From: Cytospora piceicola
Taxonomy: Eukaryota; Ascomycota; Sordariomycetes; Diaporthales; Cytosporaceae
Direction: 5' to 3'
Assembly (NCBI GenBank): GCA_023375675.1
Contig: JALQBC010000002.1
Location: 124,001 to 188,000, forward strand
Length of the DNA stretch: 64,000 bases
Shown: positions 42,901-54,453 of the stretch, piece by piece
Position numbering within the stretch: position 1 is the stretch's first letter
How the letters are laid out: every line of letters begins with the position of its first letter
Program-made: the position numbers and the translations under genes
Notes under the pieces: generated by a model
Database searches by the model: none
Told to the model about the DNA's origin: nothing
What the model saw: the letters and a program-made list of their open reading frames with translations, nothing else

Positions 42901-45900
42901 GGCTGAAGATTCGGCACCACTGGCAACAGCCGAACGCTCGCGCTCATCCTCATCTTGAGGGGCTTGCGCCTTTTGTTGATTTGATGTGAATGTTCCGTAC
43001 TGTGACCCGGCAGGTTGTGCCTTCTTGGCGGATTCAACAGACGTAGCAGCATCGGGGGAGGGGGAGTAAGAAGGGGGGAGATCATGAGCTGAAAACTCGT
43101 TGGGGATACCATCAGAAATGTCCCGGACCATGTCGTCCTGGGAAGTTTGGTCTGCATCTTTGCCAGCCTCGCGGGCTGCCTCCATCACCGCAGGAGCAGC
43201 AACCAAGAGTGATCCAGCTGCCATGGCAACAGCACCTGTGGCTTGGAAATCGTTTTCGTCGGCTGAGTTTTCAGGAACAAGTTCAGGCTGGACACCTTTA
43301 TTGGATAGTGCGCTGTCGGTGGCGACCTCGTGCTCGCCTTCCGCACTCTCAACCTCTTTGACAACCTCGGAGCTAGCATAGTCTGAGCTCGGCTCGGCAG
43401 CGATATCTTTAGTTTCGACCTCTGGCGTGACTTCTTGAGGCTCGGGCTGTGCTGATTCGGCTTCGACTTCGGGAACGGTCTCATGTTCAACAGCCGTGGC
43501 CGGCTCTTCGGCAGGCGCGGGAGTGCTGTCCTCTGTGATGACCTCTTTCGTGGCGGCTTCCTCTGGGTTAACCTCAGCAGCAACTTCCTCTGGGGCGACT
43601 TCCTCTGGGGCGACTTCCTCTGGGGCAACTTCCTCTCGGGTAGCCTCCTCTTGGGTAACCTCCTCTTGGGTAGCCTCCTCTTGGGTAGTCTCCGCTGGGG
43701 TAACCTCCTCTTGAGTAGCCTCCTTTTGGGCAGTCTCCTCTTGGATAGTCTCCGCTAGGGTAGTCTCCTCTTGGGTAGCCTCCTCTTGGGTAGTCTCCTC
43801 TTGGGTAGTCTCCGCTGGGGTAACCTCCTCTTGAGTAGCCTCCTTTTGGGCAGTCTCCTCTTGGATAGTCTCCGCTTGGGTAACCTCCTCTTGGGTAGCC
43901 TCCTCTTGGGTAGTCTCCGCTGGGGTAACCTCCTCTTGAGTAGCCTCCTTTTGGGCAGCCTCCTCTTGGATAGTCTCCGCTAGGGTAGTCTCCTCTTGGG
44001 TAGCCTCCTCTTGGGTAGTCTCCGCTGGGGTAGTCTCCTCTTGGGTAGCCTCCGCTGGCGTAGTTTCCGCTGGCGTAGGCTCCTCTGGGGCAATCTCCTC
44101 CTGCACGGTGGGTTCTGTGACCTCTGCTGTCCCCCTGTTAGTAATCGGCTCGTCGTTATGGCTGCCGGTAGCAGGAGTATAGTTGCTTGTCTCCTGTCCA
44201 TCGACGTCGAATGTTGGCAGTGGCTCCATACCTGATGGGTGGTCCTCCGCGGGCGCGTCCTTGATTTCCTCCCGTTCCTCCTCCGCCGTGACCTCGTCAC
44301 CGACCGCCTTCTCCACGGTCACATCATCGTGGCTCTGGCTCTCCGCGCCAAGCAAAGTCTCATCGACAGGATTTGAAGCAACATTCTCTTCGCCAACATC
44401 GGCTTGCACAACTGGGGTATCGTCAAATGCACTTGCAGGGGAGTCCTCACCTTTATCCGCCACATTCTCAGTCTCATCTTTTGCCTCGTCCTCTGCGAAT
44501 GCCACCGGCTTCTCAACCTCAGCGGCTGGAATTTCAGTGGATTCGGTGGGCTCTTCAATTTTCTCTGGCTCCGCCACTGTCTCAGAGACAGGCTCCGGAG
44601 CAGCCTTCTCGACAGGCTCGGTTGACGGAGTCTCGTCAACCTGAGCCGGCTCTTCAGACTTCTCCTTTACCACCTCAGCGGTGGGGGCCTCCGCTGGGGT
44701 TTCAGATGCCTCCTCAGCTGCTTGAATCTGCTCCTCAACAACGGGGGCCTCTGTCTGAAGCTCCTCCACGGGCTCAGCAGCGACCGGTTCCTCCTTTTGC
44801 TCAGCCTCGACATCCTTCTCAGCCTCAGCATTCTCGACAGGCAAGTTTTCAGCCTCAGCTTCGGGCTCCTTCACGGGCTCCATTTCCGGCTCTTGAGCTT
44901 CCACCGTTGGCTGCAAGTCTGCTTCGGCCAGGACGGCCTCAGGCTCTTCAATGGGCTCGGATTCGACTGCGGGCTCTGCTTCGGTAGAGACATCAGGTTC
45001 GATCTCCTTGGCGACCTCAGCTTCGGCAGTCTCGGATTCGGCAACGTCTGCGATCTCGGCGGGGGTTGGAGATGCTTCTTCCGCCTTGGCCTCTTCGGCC
45101 AACTCCTTCGCAGGCTCAGATTCTGGCTCGGTCTCGGCGGTTGTCTCGGCCACCTCTGCAATTGGCTCGGTGGACTGCTCCTCAATCTTGGTCTCTTCTG
45201 TCTGAACCTCGACGGTTGACTCCTTGTCCGGGGTGCCATCAGCACTGGCAGAGATCTCTTCACCGGCCTTGTCAGAAACCTCCTCACTCTCGGCTGCGGG
45301 CTCTTCGGGCTTCCTGTCCTCGACGGGCTTGGTAGTGGCCAGGGTTTCTTCAGCAGCCGCCTCAGCCTCAGCGGCTTCGGTCTCGACGGGCTTAGCCTCC
45401 TCGGAAACTTCAGGCTGGCTTTCCTCATTCTTCTCAGGTGTATCTTCCTGGGCTGGCTGAGTTTCTTCCACGGCAGGGGTCAACTCCGTTGCGGTGGGTT
45501 CTTCAACTTCGGCGGGAGCAGACTCTTCGACATTGAGTGTATCCTCAACCTTAGTTACCTCGGACTCCTCCAGTTTGCTCTCTTCAGACGTCTCGACACT
45601 CTCCGGCTCGGCCTCAACCGGGGCTCTGTTGTCCTTGGACAACTCGACCTCGGCAGGATCCTCCTTGACAGCTGCAGCGTATGAGATGGGCTCAGTGGGC
45701 ACGTCCTTAGCTTCGACATGCTCAAGACTCTCCTGTGTTGGTTCCTCAGCATCAGTTGTAGGCACAGTGGCCTCGACGGGCTGTTCCCTGTTTTCCGATA
45801 CCTCCTCCTGGGTCTCGACCTTCTCGGGCTCGGCCTCCGTGCTCGACGGCTCTGGCTCGGCGGTCTCAACCTTGATTTCTTCCTTGGCCTCGGAGCTCTC

Positions 45901-47684
45901 TACCTCCAGCGCGGGAGCACCGGTTTCAGCGCTAGGGGCTTCAGATACGGCCGGAACCTCTTCGCTTGGCTTCAAGCCATCGTTGGCCTCCTCGGTAGTG
46001 GAAAGTTCCTCCACAGACTTCTCCTCGACTGGCGCTGGTGCCAGTTCCTCGGGAGCAGCAACTTCTTTCTCAGAGATCTCGGGCTCTTCGACTGTCTCGT
46101 GAGTCTCTTCAGCTGCAGGAGCAGAGCCGTCTTCCTCCTTGTGTTCAGCTGGGGAAGAATCATGACTCTCAACAGGCGCCTCTTCTTTGCTGTCGTCGGC
46201 TTCAGTTTCCTTGGCAGGCTCGGAGACCTCTTCGTTTGCGAGAGATTCCTCCTCCTGGCTCTGAGAAAGCCCGGGCTCTGGAACTGTCTCGGTTATCTCC
46301 TCAGCTGCAGCAACAGCTTCTTCCGGGCTCTCGGCCTCCTTGGCCTGCTCGGCGTCTCTCTCCTCAACTTCGACAGGGTCCTCCTTGACAGCCGCAGCGT
46401 ATGAAATTGGATGAGAGTCTTCGTTTACCTCGTCGGTGGCGGAAACTTCAGGCGTAGGTGCGCTTTCTTCCTCGACCTCGAGCGGCTCAGAAGCATCTGA
46501 AATTGGTTCTGGCGAACTCTCTTCCTTGACAACCGCAGCGTATGAGGTTGGCTGAGAGTCTTCCTTTACCTCGTCGGTGACGGAGTTTTCATGGGCAGGT
46601 GCGCTCTCTTCCTTGACCTCGACCGGTTCAGAGGTCTCTGGGATTGGCTCTGGCGCGCTGTCTTCCTTGACCTCGAGCGGCTCGGAAGCCTCTAGGATAG
46701 GCTCTGGCGAGCTCTCCTCTTTGACAACCTCAGCGTATGAGATTGGCTGAGAGTCTTCCTTCGCCTCGTCGGTGGCGGAATCTTCAGGGGCAGGTGTGCT
46801 ATCTTCCTTGACCTCGACCGCCTCAGCAGCCTCTGGAGTTGGCTCCGGTGCACACTCCTCCTTGAGCACCGGGGCAGGTGCATCAGAAGTTGCTTCTTTG
46901 GGCGCAGACTCGTCCCCGTTGGTCTGAGCCTGCTCAGGGACCTGCTCAGACGCGCTGTCGTCCTTTCTTCCGGCGGCGGGCTCGCTGGCGGACTCTGCTG
47001 TCTTGGACTCCTGGGTCTCAGCAGCAGGGGCCTCAGGAACGGATGGCTCCTGGGCTTGAGCTGGCTCTGCATCTTGGCTGGCAGCTTCACCCGCAGCAGC
47101 TAGTCCAGGAGGCGGAGAATTGGTCTCAGAGGTGGCCTCACTCTTCTTGGACTTCTTCTTCTTCTTCTTGTTCTTGGACTTGGTTTTGGGGGTAGCTGCC
47201 TCTCCTTCAACACCACCCTCGGTCAGTGGTGTTGCGGGAGACTTGGGGAACATGGGAGACAGTGGCGTCACCGGGGTTGCCGGGGTCGAGTCCCCATCTG
47301 CGGCATTGGCAACGGCGGCTTTCTTTGCCTTGTCCCTCGCCTTCTGCTTTGCCTTCTTGGCCTTGTTCTTGGCCGTCTTCCTGCTGATAGGCGTGGTGGG
47401 CGAGTCTGGCGATGAGCCATCCTCAGCCTTTACACCATCTACGTACATGTGAGCACACAAGTGACATAGATAGCTCGAAATGTCATTGACTTACTCTGGC
47501 TGCCTCCATTGCCGGCGGCACCTTCACTCTGCTCGCCTTCAGAGTCAGAGGTTCGAAAGTACTCAACCTTGGAGTAATCGGCTACCTGTACTTCCTGGTT
47601 AGGATAATCAGAAAAGCTGACTTGGGACAAGTCGATGTTGGTCCGGATGGGACAGTATTCAACGCCATCGGTTGGGAAGCTCAT
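39924..47684 (-). CDS. Giant glutamate-rich repetitive protein with two possible C-termini
   Basis: Exon 1 is 47684-47495 (MSFPTDGVEYCPIRTNIDLS; D/S-rich), joined by a 56-nt intron (GTAAGT...CGTAG) to a very long exon from 47438. Reading straight on gives a stop at 42748 (1626 aa) right after a hydrophobic tail (LTILASIALGAYAVFKLANG), which would make it tail-anchored. Just before that stop a GT (42773) and an AG (42731) bound a 43-nt segment whose removal keeps phase and continues the frame to 39924 (about 2553 aa), ending in a basic tail (KREKEEKEEKKKSSGG, GIKGMFKKLFS). The second part has the same E/P/S/Q-rich style and no promoter space of its own, so one gene is likely. Early lysine/alanine region (RKTAKNKAKKAKQKARDKAK), a KSKNKKKKKKSKK patch, then thousands of bases of Glu/Ala/Pro/Val repeats. 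Probably disordered scaffold. Two overlapping genes remain possible. Confidence 0.7.
43590..44060 (-). repeat. Nested minisatellite inside the giant acidic gene
   Basis: A 15-nt unit (GTAGCCTCCTCTTGG and variants on the plus strand), encoding (T/A)QEE(A/T/V), is arranged in higher-order blocks of about 90-120 nt that repeat nearly unchanged (43690-43760, 43800-43870, 43910-43990). In protein: TPAETTQEEATQEEV and LAETIQEETAQKEATQEEVT. This pattern arises by unequal exchange or slippage and makes length polymorphism likely. Confidence 0.9.
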
Positions 47685-50600
47685 ACTGATTGTGGGACCG
47701 CGGGCTGTGAGGCCTGTTGGTCTTTGGAGGAGATGTCAAGAGAGGACAGGTCCTGAGTCTTATTATCGTTCGCCATACAGAAGACGTAACGAAAGCTCGT
47801 TTCTAATTCTCGGAAAGATGCAGGACGGGTCGATACCCAAAGGGCCTTGCGTCTTGTGGGGAAACGGCCTGCGAACTGCCTGGGGCGATCGATTGGTGGT
47901 ATGCGTCCACAAGGGTGATATGTCGTGGCACACACTGATGAGAAATAGGAAGCTACCTCAGGGTTGGGTATTGGCGCAGGTAGCAATCAAGAAGCAAAGA
48001 GACGCAGTATGACGGTATGATAGTATGCACAAAAGGACGAAATCTGCAAGCTGCACGAATTCAACACAGGTGGACGGAACTGTATGTGCTTCCGAGCTTT
48101 CAGAGTAACTTCAGACCAATTCAACAGTGTGCTAGGAAGTGCTTGAGAGGTTGAAGAGGTGAAGAGGTTGTTTTGAAAATTTAGGAGATACGGTCTGATG
48201 GTGGGACGGGGTGTCCCCGGCAACAATTGTTGAAAGGCGGGAGGAAAAAAGGGTCCATTTGCTAGGTTCAGGTTCGCGATGCCCCACGGTGGGACTCTCA
48301 CAGTTTCCACTTTTGAAGAAAAAAAAAACCCTACCCTTAAGGGCCTGCCAATGCCAACGAAGCGATGATTCAATGGGGAACATTGGGGACCTCAAGTGAC
48401 TAGTATCTTACCAGGGATCGATTGGCCGGTCCATGGTCGTGACGGGAGAGCACTGGCGCCACGTCGAGACGATCGAGGAAAGTCGGGGCAAGATGGAAAA
48501 GCAAGCGATGCGAATCGATCAGCCTTTCATGGAGTGAACCAGCACGGAGGGTGTCACAATAAGCAATGCAACAAACAAAGCCGGGGAAGGGGGGCCTTTT
48601 GGCGGCCCAACGAGCATGGGGGGACGTGGGTGAATCTGCGAGACAAGATATCACCGTACATGAGATGAGGCGAGGTGTTCTCCGGACCTCCAGAGGCCAT
48701 CTCCAAAGGAGGTAGGTATATTAGGAAAGATATCGTGCGTTTGTGACTTTCGCCAACAAGCAATGACATCTGCATGCCGAACAACCATGTGCATTGAACA
48801 ACCTTGACCTCCGCGCCGCGGACGGAGACCGGCTTCCGCCTTCCAGGAACTAGACCACTAGACGCAGAAGAGCTTGAGCTAAGTCGGTCTGAGTAGGATG
48901 GCAGTGATGGCTGGATGGGCTGCTATGGGCTGCCAAACTGACTGCCAGCCTGCCAGGTTCAAGGCCAGAAGCCATAACATTGGTCAGCCCTTGAGACCTG
49001 GGATGTTCCTGGCAAAAGTCGGGTTGTTGCCACTTAGCCGTTGCGATGACCGAGACATCGCTACCATCTTGCAGCCAATTGGCACCGTGGGAGAATGCTT
49101 GTCATTTTGCTGGAGAAATCGTAAACTTTCCCCCGTTGTTTTATCCAGTCACCGTGCCTAATTGGCATTAATGGGCTGGCAGGAAAGAGGCGAACCTGGT
49201 ACCTGGTAAGCCGTCACCGTGGGAAGCTTCCGCCCTGGCAATTGTCGGGACTAGGAAGGCGCTGGCACAAACGACTGGGAGGGTGTCGCGACCTTGCGGA
49301 TGTCCAATGGTAGGGAGACATGCTGCTGCAAGTGGCACATTGTGTGCAGATGCCGGTGTTCTTCTGCGTGCTACGTGGCTCGCTAGCTGGGCGGTCCCTT
49401 GTCCGTGATCATCCTGCCATCTGCACTGTCACCACAGGACTCAGCATTTAGCACACAAAAATGGGCGCCAATATTGAACGACATGATTAGTCTGGGAGCA
49501 GCAGCTGATGCGGGATCTTGCAAGTCGCGTGGAAGCCGGATAATTCTGAGTCGCAGTAGCGAGACAAGTGGGGCATAAATCCCAACAGTGACAGAGTGAT
49601 ATCAAACTTAGGGCGTGCCTGTGACGGCCCGTTGGCGCCTTGAAAAGTGAGTTGTTTTCTAGTTCGTCGATATGTTCCGTACAGTGTCGTAATATTGATT
49701 GGGTATCTTCGGAGAGGTTTCCTGACGTGATGGATTACTTAGTCGTTCTCTAGTTGTCAGGGTTGTTAACATTGAAGACGTTGGTTCGGTGGATGAGCCT
49801 CAACGCCACTACTTTTAGTGGGTCGTACTCGCGAGTATTCAGCCCGCGAGAGTCGAGACACCGTTGACCATATAACGTGGTAAATCCAGTACACGCCGGC
49901 CACATGGGCAGCCCAATCCTTAAAATCCATGATATCGCATACCCGGGGTCCACCAATAGGTGTGACATCAGGCGGCGGACAATGTACCATAGTAGGTACT
50001 CAAGCACTTCGGTTTAGAGGCACTTGGAACTCACAACCTTGGAACTCGGTTAGAATTGCCCACATTGTCAAAGGCCACTTATAAGGAAGGTACCGCACCT
50101 AATTTCATACTTACTTCACCTACCTACTCAAGTAGGTACCTAGGTACCTAGGTACCTAGGTAGGTAGGGACTCAAGTAGGTACTAATTACTAGGTCATTG
50201 TCGCAGGTTTGCCGTTTGTTAGTCTCACTTCTCATCTACATACTCGATCCTGTGATAGAGGGTTGATTACAACAGCAATGTCGTGGTTTTATTAAAATCA
50301 TAGAGATGTCAAGGGCCTCATCAGTCAGTAGTACACATACTGCTGGATTGACCGTTCTGTGTTGATATCCACCGCGGGGTCCAGAGGGGCCAGCCAGAGG
50401 GGTATGTTACGCGAACTTGCTCCGTACAAGCTGCCCCCGCATGTTTGTTTGCTTTATTATATACCATACCTACTAAGTAGGTACTTCCCGAATGAGGCTG
50501 ATCGGTACCAAGCCTCATCCGAACCTCAGCCGAGAACAGGCAAAAGGAGCATGGGACAAGCTTCCTGAATATTATATCTTGGTCTTGGTCCTTGGACTTC

Positions 50601-51101
50601 CATCAAGGCTTTAATCGAATTCAAGATAGTACATGGTCTATTGTCGCTTATACATGAGCATTTTGGGCACAAGTGGGGCTTCACAGAGACCAAGAAGAAC
50701 ACACTTCGTGGCTTTGTTACCTTACCACGAGGCCCTGACATTACGGAAGGAAAGGAAAGGCTTGGTTTCCATGCGTTGATCTATCAAAGCATTATTTAGA
50801 AGCAGGAGAGGCTGGTCATATGATTCGGAACATGTATAGCTTGCTGTGGATATGCCCCTCCTTTCCCGTTGCCATCGATAATGCAGACCCCCATTACGCC
50901 AACGCCAGTCACCGAAAAGAGTTCCTGAAGCAGGACTCGGGCCTCCACGAGAGCATTTCGGCATCTCTCCGCCAACAGCGCTCTCCCCGTCCATCCGCCG
51001 TGAACGACTTGCCTCTCTGTCGCCAGATGGAACCTCGCTCACCACACCTTCCTCACACCGTGTAAATCGCCCTGTCCAACATGTAGTTAGATCGGGAGAG
51101 C
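47685..51101. other. Long intergenic region with palindrome array
   Basis: About 3.4 kb. 47685-48400 is the 5' side of the giant gene; an A-homopolymer lies near 48320. A long TACCTAGGTA array lies at 50134-50170. No supported gene; open frames at 48396-48668 and 49750-50007 show no family features. Confidence 0.45.
50134..50170. repeat. CCTAGGTA palindrome array
   Basis: Four to five head-to-tail CCTAGGTA octamers (TACCTAGGTACCTAGG...). Each unit is self-complementary around CCTAGG and GGTACC. Flanked by diverged copies (CAAGTAGGTAC on both sides), so the whole patch is nearly an inverted repeat. Confidence 0.9.
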
Positions 51102-51995
51102 TCACATGGCCATCTCGGCCTGAAGCTTCCGCAGCTCTTCCTCTTCGTCGTCCTCCTGGGCCGCGACTGGAGTCTTGCCCTTGACTGTGGAAACTTGTCA
51201 GCAGGTGTCAATAGTGTCATCGCGAGTAGCACAGCAACTTACTGCCCTGTGGTGCAGCAGGCACACCCTGGATCTGATCCGACACTGGCACAGTGCCGGT
51301 TCCGAGCATTTGTTCGTCCAAAGCATTTTGCTGCATATCCTCGAGCTCGGCTTCCAGTTCCTCGTCGTCGATATGTTCGCCGATTTGTGCGCCTGTAATG
51401 GCGTTGACTATTTCTTCGCTGAGCTCGTTGCGCTCCCGTAGTTTGTCCCTGTGTTTCAACCATGGTTAATGGCGCTCTTGTACATTGAGGGGAAAAAAAG
51501 GCGGGAAGGGAGTACGCACATGGTTGCGTCGACCTTCTCGGGTGTGAGGTTGCCGTGGATTTGTTTCATAGCCTCGCTGGCCCTCTCCATCGCCATCAGC
51601 GTCTCCCGGTTGATGTTGGCCGACTCGATCGAATTTATTTGCTGCTCTAACGTTCCGATCTGCGCCATGGTCTGGTCAAGACTGTGCTCGTGTTGCTTCT
51701 TGCGCTTCAGTGCTGTCTTCGCGGCTGTTCCAAGGCAATCAGTCAGCACGTGCGACTACACAAACCACCACCCACTTTACTGAGACGGGAAATGACGCTC
51801 ACAATTCTTGTTGTTTGCAGTGATGAATTTGCGGGCGATAGCATCTTGCTCATCCATCTGGCTTTGCAGATGTCGCTCTCGTTTCTGTAGCATGTCCAGC
51901 TGCGACCGCAGCCCAAGAATGGCGTTCTTGGGTGCGTTCTTCTGCTTCTGGGTGGCGGCGCTGCCACCGAACCAGCCCAGGCCCCAGCCAGACAT
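51102..51995 (-). CDS. SNF7: Snf7/Vps32 ESCRT-III subunit
   Basis: Four exons on the minus strand: 51995-51803, 51724-51520, 51448-51243, 51184-51102; 228 aa, normal for Snf7/CHMP4. Introns are 78, 71 and 58 nt. The first helix is basic and amphipathic (MSGWGLGWFGG then LRSQLDMLQKRERHLQSQMD); helix 2 continues TALKRKKQHEHSLDQTMAQI; then INRETLMAMERASEAMKQIH; the acidic regulatory helices read ELSEEIVNAITGAQIGEHID and DEELEAELEDMQQNALDEQ. The C-terminus EEEELRKLQAEMAM is the classical MIM-type end contacting Vps4. Snf7 polymerises on endosomal membranes into spirals that drive multivesicular-body scission. In fungi it also scaffolds Rim20/PalA in alkaline pH signalling. It shares a 677-bp divergent promoter region with TEN1. 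Confidence 0.95.
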
Positions 51996-52672
51996 TTTGT
52001 TTCTTGTTGAAGTCGACACAAATAGACTGTAGTTCGTTTGTAATGTTCAGGGATGGTTCGAGGGCTGTGGCGGCTTATCAGAACGTTTGCGAGGCGGTGA
52101 TTGCGGCAGATGATTCGGACTCGTCTGTTGATAGCGGGGGTCGGAGCCCAAAGCCCAACTCCTACAACCTCGGTCTTATATGGTCTCGAATTTGCCAGCA
52201 GTAGAGAAGGAAGAGTCGTCTTCTGGGTCGTATGAGAGTCGTCGTCAACTCGTGGAGAAATGTAGGATGCAATTTAGAAGCCTAGAGAAAGGTCAGGGTA
52301 TGATGCAAGCACGCCTCGTCACAACTGGCCTGGTGATGATCCGTGCTAACCAACCAAGCAGCCCGTGAAAGCCGATGGTCCGTGCGTTGACAGCCGCAAG
52401 TACCCGAGCTTTAGCCGCTGCTTGGTCGGTCTGAGTGGCTTAGTCATGCGCCACGGTGTTGCTGCTTTCGACTTGAAGCGATGGTCAAAGTTGGCATCGA
52501 CTTGGAGCACGACATCGCTTGACATCAGTCTCATGCCTGCTTATATGAGTTGTTCTGGTCGCCCATGGAAAGATCCCTTCAGCGGCTTCCAACACATACG
52601 AGACTGTGTCTGAGATGGATTTCGAGACCACATTCGAGTTAATCGCAGGTCCGACATTGCGTGAATGCTGAA
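51996..52672. promoter_or_regulatory. Divergent promoter region SNF7/TEN1
   Basis: 677 bp between the start codons of two head-to-head genes. No gene is seen in it and no specific site was recognised. Confidence 0.5.
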
Positions 52673-53259
52673 ATGTCGAGCACTCCTTTGCCCTCGAAGC
52701 TCACGCTACTGTCTTCTCTTCCAACGCATGAGTTCGGGGACAAGGTCCGGTTTTTAGGATGGTATGGTCACCTTGCCCTTCACTTCGGATCTCCCATCTC
52801 CGAAGAAACCCCTTTTATGGTGACCTGCTTCAAGCGAACAGTGTCTCTGTCTGCTGCGAAGCGACCTCGAGGTTGATGATGGAACCCAGTGCTAACCTAT
52901 TATGCAGTGTGACTTCATATTCTATGGCATCTGCACAGCTTACTCTGCAGCATGAATTTCCGAAGGGAAGCAGTATCAGGGCATTGGTTGATGTGCGCTT
53001 GCTACTCGAGAAGCTCACGGCAGAGCAGACCTCAGTCGGCGAGTGGGTGAACGTTATAGGCTATATCAGCACAACGCCGCGAGCACCGGTGAAGAAGTCT
53101 TCTAAACGAAAAATGGAAGCTTCGGCCGTCCACGTCCAAGCACTCATGCTCTGGTCTGCCGGTCCCTTGGTAATCAGCCAATATGAAACATTATGTCTAG
53201 CCAGAACAGCTGACAAGGATGGACCTGAGACAAAACGTCTTAAGCCAGTCAATCATTGA
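52673..53259 (+). CDS. TEN1: Ten1-like subunit of the CST telomere complex
   Basis: Two exons, 52673-52761 and 52908-53259; 146 aa. The 146-nt intron has GTATGG...ATGCAG with a CTAAC branch site; splicing gives ...KVRFLGCVTSYSMASAQLTL. The sequence follows the fungal Ten1 pattern: start PLPSKLTLLSSLPTHEFGDK, beta strands of a single OB fold (KVRFLGCVTSY, AQLTLQHEF, IRALVDVRLLLEKL), then VGEWVNVIGYISTTPR and VQALMLWSAGPL. A basic insert (KKSSKRKMEA) and a tail KRLKPVNH are less usual. Ten1 pairs with Stn1 (and Cdc13/CTC1) on telomeric single-stranded DNA to cap ends and recruit polymerase alpha-primase. The first exon is short and would be missed by single-frame searches. Confidence 0.87.
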
Positions 53260-53612
53260 GGAGTTTCCCCATTCTGGATTCCTTCGGCTTTGGCAAGATT
53301 TTGCCACATCCTTCGGGTCTTTGCTGCCTACAGCAACTTGCTTGTCTTCGCAGCCTTACTGAAATTGACCATCAGTTAAGATGGGAGGAAGGAGTTGGAA
53401 CATTTGCTACCATACCTGCTATACCCTTCTCTCCTCTCAACTCACAGTAAGGGTGCAAATGTGCCCAGTACAGAGCATACAGTACTCTGTTTTGGCCAAC
53501 ATCGGTGGATAGAGACGACGGAAGGCAGGCTGTCCGTCATCCCATTCTGGTCGTCACTGATTAAGAGCCCACAGACTTCGGTGCTTGACAGGATTGACAA
53601 CAGTAACGGGAC
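53260..53612. other. Intergenic or 5' part of next gene
   Basis: An ATG at ~53380 (MGGRSWNICYHTCYTLLSS) followed by a GTAAGG donor could be a first exon of the next gene; the connection could not be resolved. Confidence 0.3.
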
Positions 53613-54357
53613 CAAGGCGATTCTTTCGAACAGATACTGGTCTACCACGAGCCTAGGGGATGTAGCGGTACCGCGGCGAGCTCCCACAGGTGCGAGCGTT
53701 CTACAGACATCCCGCGGCTGGATCCTTCCTACGGAGATTTTGCCAACCTCTCGGCCAAAGCCTTCGCTTACTGGGAAGAGACCCAGTGTGTTTCATGTCC
53801 CATCTCGATCAAAGCATTTGTCACTGTGTTGTGCGCCCGAGTCAATTCAAGCGATCGCCAGCCACAACCATATCATGGAGGAAACACCGTACTGGAGCGC
53901 CCCGAGTCTTACAGGTCAGATTCAGCAGGTTGAAGCAGACTCGGACAATTGCTCTATCTAATACGCAGTCGAATTGTTATCACCAAGCGTTGCATCATGG
54001 CGGTGAAACGCATCGCGGAGCAACAGAAAATGACGACTCGGCCAGATCGGTTCTATCATTCAGGCTATCGTTTAGCTATCGAGGTACCTTACATATCATT
54101 CGTTCGTTTGTATGGTTCCTTCGGGTTGGGGTGGAAACATGTAACGTCTATTGGGTCAAGCAGTGCCAGATGGCAGACTGTAGCTGGCTCCCACTCCCGA
54201 AAACGGCAATGCAATCAACACCACCACACCTGCAACTGGCCAACAATGGTCACCGCCCAAGTTCAGCGACCCCGTCTATGACCTCTGGAAAATGCCTTCG
54301 GATCCACAGCCCTTCACGACTGGCTGCATCCGATGCACCGTTACCGTGGTGCGCTGA
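53613..54357 (+). CDS. Unknown protein, at least three exons, 5' end unresolved
   Basis: Coding-like exons: ~53613-53914, 53969-54083, 54184-54357. The splice pairs GTCAGA...TACGCAG (54 nt) and GTACCT...CTGTAG (100 nt) keep phase. The product reads FEQILVYHEPRGCSG, RLDPSYGDFANLSAKAFAYW, EETQCVSCPISIKAFVTVLC, ERPESYSRIVITKRCIMAVK, RIAEQQKMTTRPDRFYHSGY, QWSPPKFSDPVYDLWKMPSD, then TGCIRCTVTVVR and a stop. No ATG opens the first segment, so an upstream exon is missing from this model. Cysteine pairs (CVSC, CIRC) could bind a metal. No family recognised. It runs towards the minus-strand gene at 54454-54963 with 96 bp between the stop codons. Confidence 0.4.
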
Positions 54358-54453
54358 CGACGTGCCCCAAGTCCTGCATTTTGGCAGCGTCAACGGCGTG
54401 GCCACGCCCCTGCTTGCTTCTAGGGAAAATGCATACTATCATTCCCAACGGTA

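Noticed and set aside
43590..44060. CRISPR-like array
   Set aside because: The repeats are contiguous coding units without unique spacers, in a eukaryotic gene. The same reasoning excludes the arrays at 50134 and 60945.
43483..44300. Leu/Gly- or Arg-rich frames in the minisatellite region
   Set aside because: Repeats are open in several frames; only the Glu-rich frame is continuous with the rest of the gene.
50134..50170. Telomere or interstitial telomeric repeat
   Set aside because: The unit is CCTAGGTA, not CCCTAA/TTAGGG. Only the TACCCTAGGGTA palindromes hint at telomere-like halves, and single-copy genes lie on both sides.
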